From Caldifarciminota bacterium (GTDB taxonomy: Bacteria; Hydrothermota; Hydrothermia; B15-G9; WFZT01): 6,361 nt of DNA. Shown piece by piece: positions 5,161 to 6,361 of the stretch (position 1 is the first letter of the stretch; the number at the start of each line of letters is the position of its first letter). Position numbers and translations under genes: made by a program. The stretch is from assembly GCA_026986655.1 (NCBI GenBank), contig JALSOD010000304.1, forward strand, positions 1 to 6,361, in the 5' to 3' direction. A model generated the notes under the pieces. It ran no database searches. It was not told the origin of the DNA and was given only the letters and a program-made list of their open reading frames with translations.

Positions 5161-6361
5161 CTATTCTCCTCTCCGCTTAAGCTCAGTTTCCAATAGTTTT
5201 GCGGCTCTTTTGAGAGAGACTGCAGGAGGGAGATAACCCCTGAGGGCAGGCTCAAGTCCCTCAGTTGTCAGATATCTCCTTCCCGTAAACCAGACCGGGT
5301 CTCTTGGCTCGAATGTGGCATACTCAACCTGTCTTATGGCACGCTCAAACCCTGGAACCTGTGACATAAATTTCTTCATATCTGGCATATCAAGTACACT
5401 TCGTCGCAACGGCAGATAACCGGTATGTGTACTCCAGTACGCCTGAACAGAATCGTTTAAAAAATACTGGATAAATTGATATGCCCGATCAATCTTATCC
5501 TCACTATGACCGCTGAAAATTGCGACATTTGTCCCAGAAATTATAACAATTGAATCCTTATCATGAGGCATGGGCGCTACACCAAGCCGGAAGTTTATCT
5601 TGGGCTTCATAAACGCGTAAGAAACAATGGTTCCGAAAACCATTGCCACACGCCCGGTTGCAAAATCGTCCTGATGCCTGAATCCCGTGGTAAGATAAGC
5701 GCATGAATCCTTATAAATTAAATCAACCAGATATTGAAGCGCCTCTATTCCGGGTTTTGAGTCAAAAGCCACCTTCCCATGATCTATAATCTTCCCACCT
5801 TTCTGATATAAGATAACCTCGTAGAGCCAAACATTGACGGGAAATGCGGTCCCATAAATATCTGGTATCCCATCACCTGTAGTATCAATGGTCAACCTTT
5901 TAGCAACCTCTCTGAATTCCTCCCATGTCCTGGGGAATTCCTTTATTCCGTACTTTTCAAAAAGGTCAATATTGTAGTAAAAAACCGGTACACTCTTGTT
6001 AAACGGAAAGGTGAGCATCTTCCCGTCCCACTCGTTATCTTTTATAAAAACCGGGAAAATATCTTTCCTTATCGAATCTGGTATCCATTTTTGCATGTAC
6101 CTGTAAAAAGGCACAATTTTATTCGCTTCGAGCAATTCCGATGTCCACGATTCATAAACCTGTGCAAGAACTGGAGGCTTATTGGCCGCAACCGCTCCCA
6201 TAATCTTCTGTGACAAAGTGCTGTAGCTACCAAGATTTACATAGACAACAGGCTCACCAGGATGACTTGAGTTGAAGTCGTTTATTATCTTTCTCAGGGC
6301 ATCACCGAGCGGTCCCCCCATAGCATTCCAGAAAGGAACCCCTTTGGTTTTACCACCTGTG
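5161..6361 (-). CDS. ugpB: UgpB-type ABC transporter solute-binding protein (start cut by the right edge)
   Basis: About 399 residues are visible and the frame stays open to the edge. The ATG at 6319-6321 is internal, because the codons before it read PFWNA and complete the family's N-terminal FWxAMGG motif. About 20-40 residues, mainly the signal peptide, are probably missing. The protein is a family 1 extracellular solute-binding protein that would deliver its ligand to an ABC permease. UgpB-like landmarks (residues counted from the edge) are FWNAMGGPLGDAL (10-22), NLGSYSTLSQKI (42-53), QVYESWT (67-73), FNKSVPVFYYN (120-130) and STHTGYLPLRRS (310-321). They favour glycerol-3-phosphate or a glycerophosphodiester, but sugar binders share several of them, so the symbol is family level only. 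DTTGDGIPD (159-167) resembles a calcium-binding loop. No permease or ATPase gene follows; the ccm operon does. Confidence 0.85.
   Translation of the reverse strand, partial: TGGKTKGVPFWNAMGGPLGDALRKIINDFNSSHPGEPVVYVNLGSYSTLSQKIMGAVAANKPPVLAQVYESWTSELLEANKIVPFYRYMQKWIPDSIRKDIFPVFIKDNEWDGKMLTFPFNKSVPVFYYNIDLFEKYGIKEFPRTWEEFREVAKRLTIDTTGDGIPDIYGTAFPVNVWLYEVILYQKGGKIIDHGKVAFDSKPGIEALQYLVDLIYKDSCAYLTTGFRHQDDFATGRVAMVFGTIVSYAFMKPKINFRLGVAPMPHDKDSIVIISGTNVAIFSGHSEDKIDRAYQFIQYFLNDSVQAYWSTHTGYLPLRRSVLDMPDMKKFMSQVPGFERAIRQVEYATFEPRDPVWFTGRRYLTTEGLEPALRGYLPPAVSLKRAAKLLETELKRRGE

Noticed and set aside
6319..6321. ATG as the start of the UgpB-like protein
   Set aside because: The frame continues upstream to the window edge and encodes PFWNA, part of the conserved FWxAMGG motif, so this methionine is internal.

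Overview
The window is AT-rich bacterial DNA made of tightly packed, co-oriented gene blocks with Shine-Dalgarno sites and frequent start/stop overlaps. It carries parts of four ordinary systems: thiamine synthesis (thiE, cut by the left edge), a zinc ABC importer (znuA-znuC-znuB), a c-type cytochrome maturation ABC exporter (ccmA-ccmB) preceded by an unassigned membrane-anchored protein, and a UgpB-type solute-binding protein cut by the right edge. No RNA gene, mobile element or CRISPR array is visible.

Layout: thiE runs leftwards from 237 off the edge. A 121-bp divergent intergenic region (238-358) separates it from the rightward operon znuA (359-1168), znuC (1161-1919) and znuB (1906-2694), whose genes overlap by 8 and 14 bp. 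The znu operon meets the leftward block tail to tail, with a 4-bp overlap of stop codons at 2691-2694. The leftward block, in transcription order, is the anchored protein (5042-4029), ccmA (4042-3359) and ccmB (3362-2691), with overlaps of 14 and 4 bp. A 118-bp gap (5043-5160) holds a good sigma-70-like promoter for this block and hairpin-forming sequence behind the UgpB-like gene (6361-5161), whose start lies outside the window.

Function: ZnuA would capture zinc outside the inner membrane, ZnuB would form the channel and ZnuC would drive it. CcmA and CcmB form the ATPase and permease of the heme-delivery complex used in system I cytochrome c maturation. The protein encoded ahead of them has a signal peptide, an extracytoplasmic beta-rich region, one transmembrane helix and a cytoplasmic SHOCT-like tail. 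Its tight coupling to ccmAB suggests a role in the same process and makes it the least explained part of the window.

Organism: solute-binding proteins with signal peptides but no lipobox (znuA), a Ccm exporter, AT-rich sequence and GTG starts fit a diderm, probably uncultured and possibly thermophilic bacterium that makes c-type cytochromes. A candidate phylum such as WOR-3 would fit, but this is a low-confidence guess from style, not a demonstrated placement.
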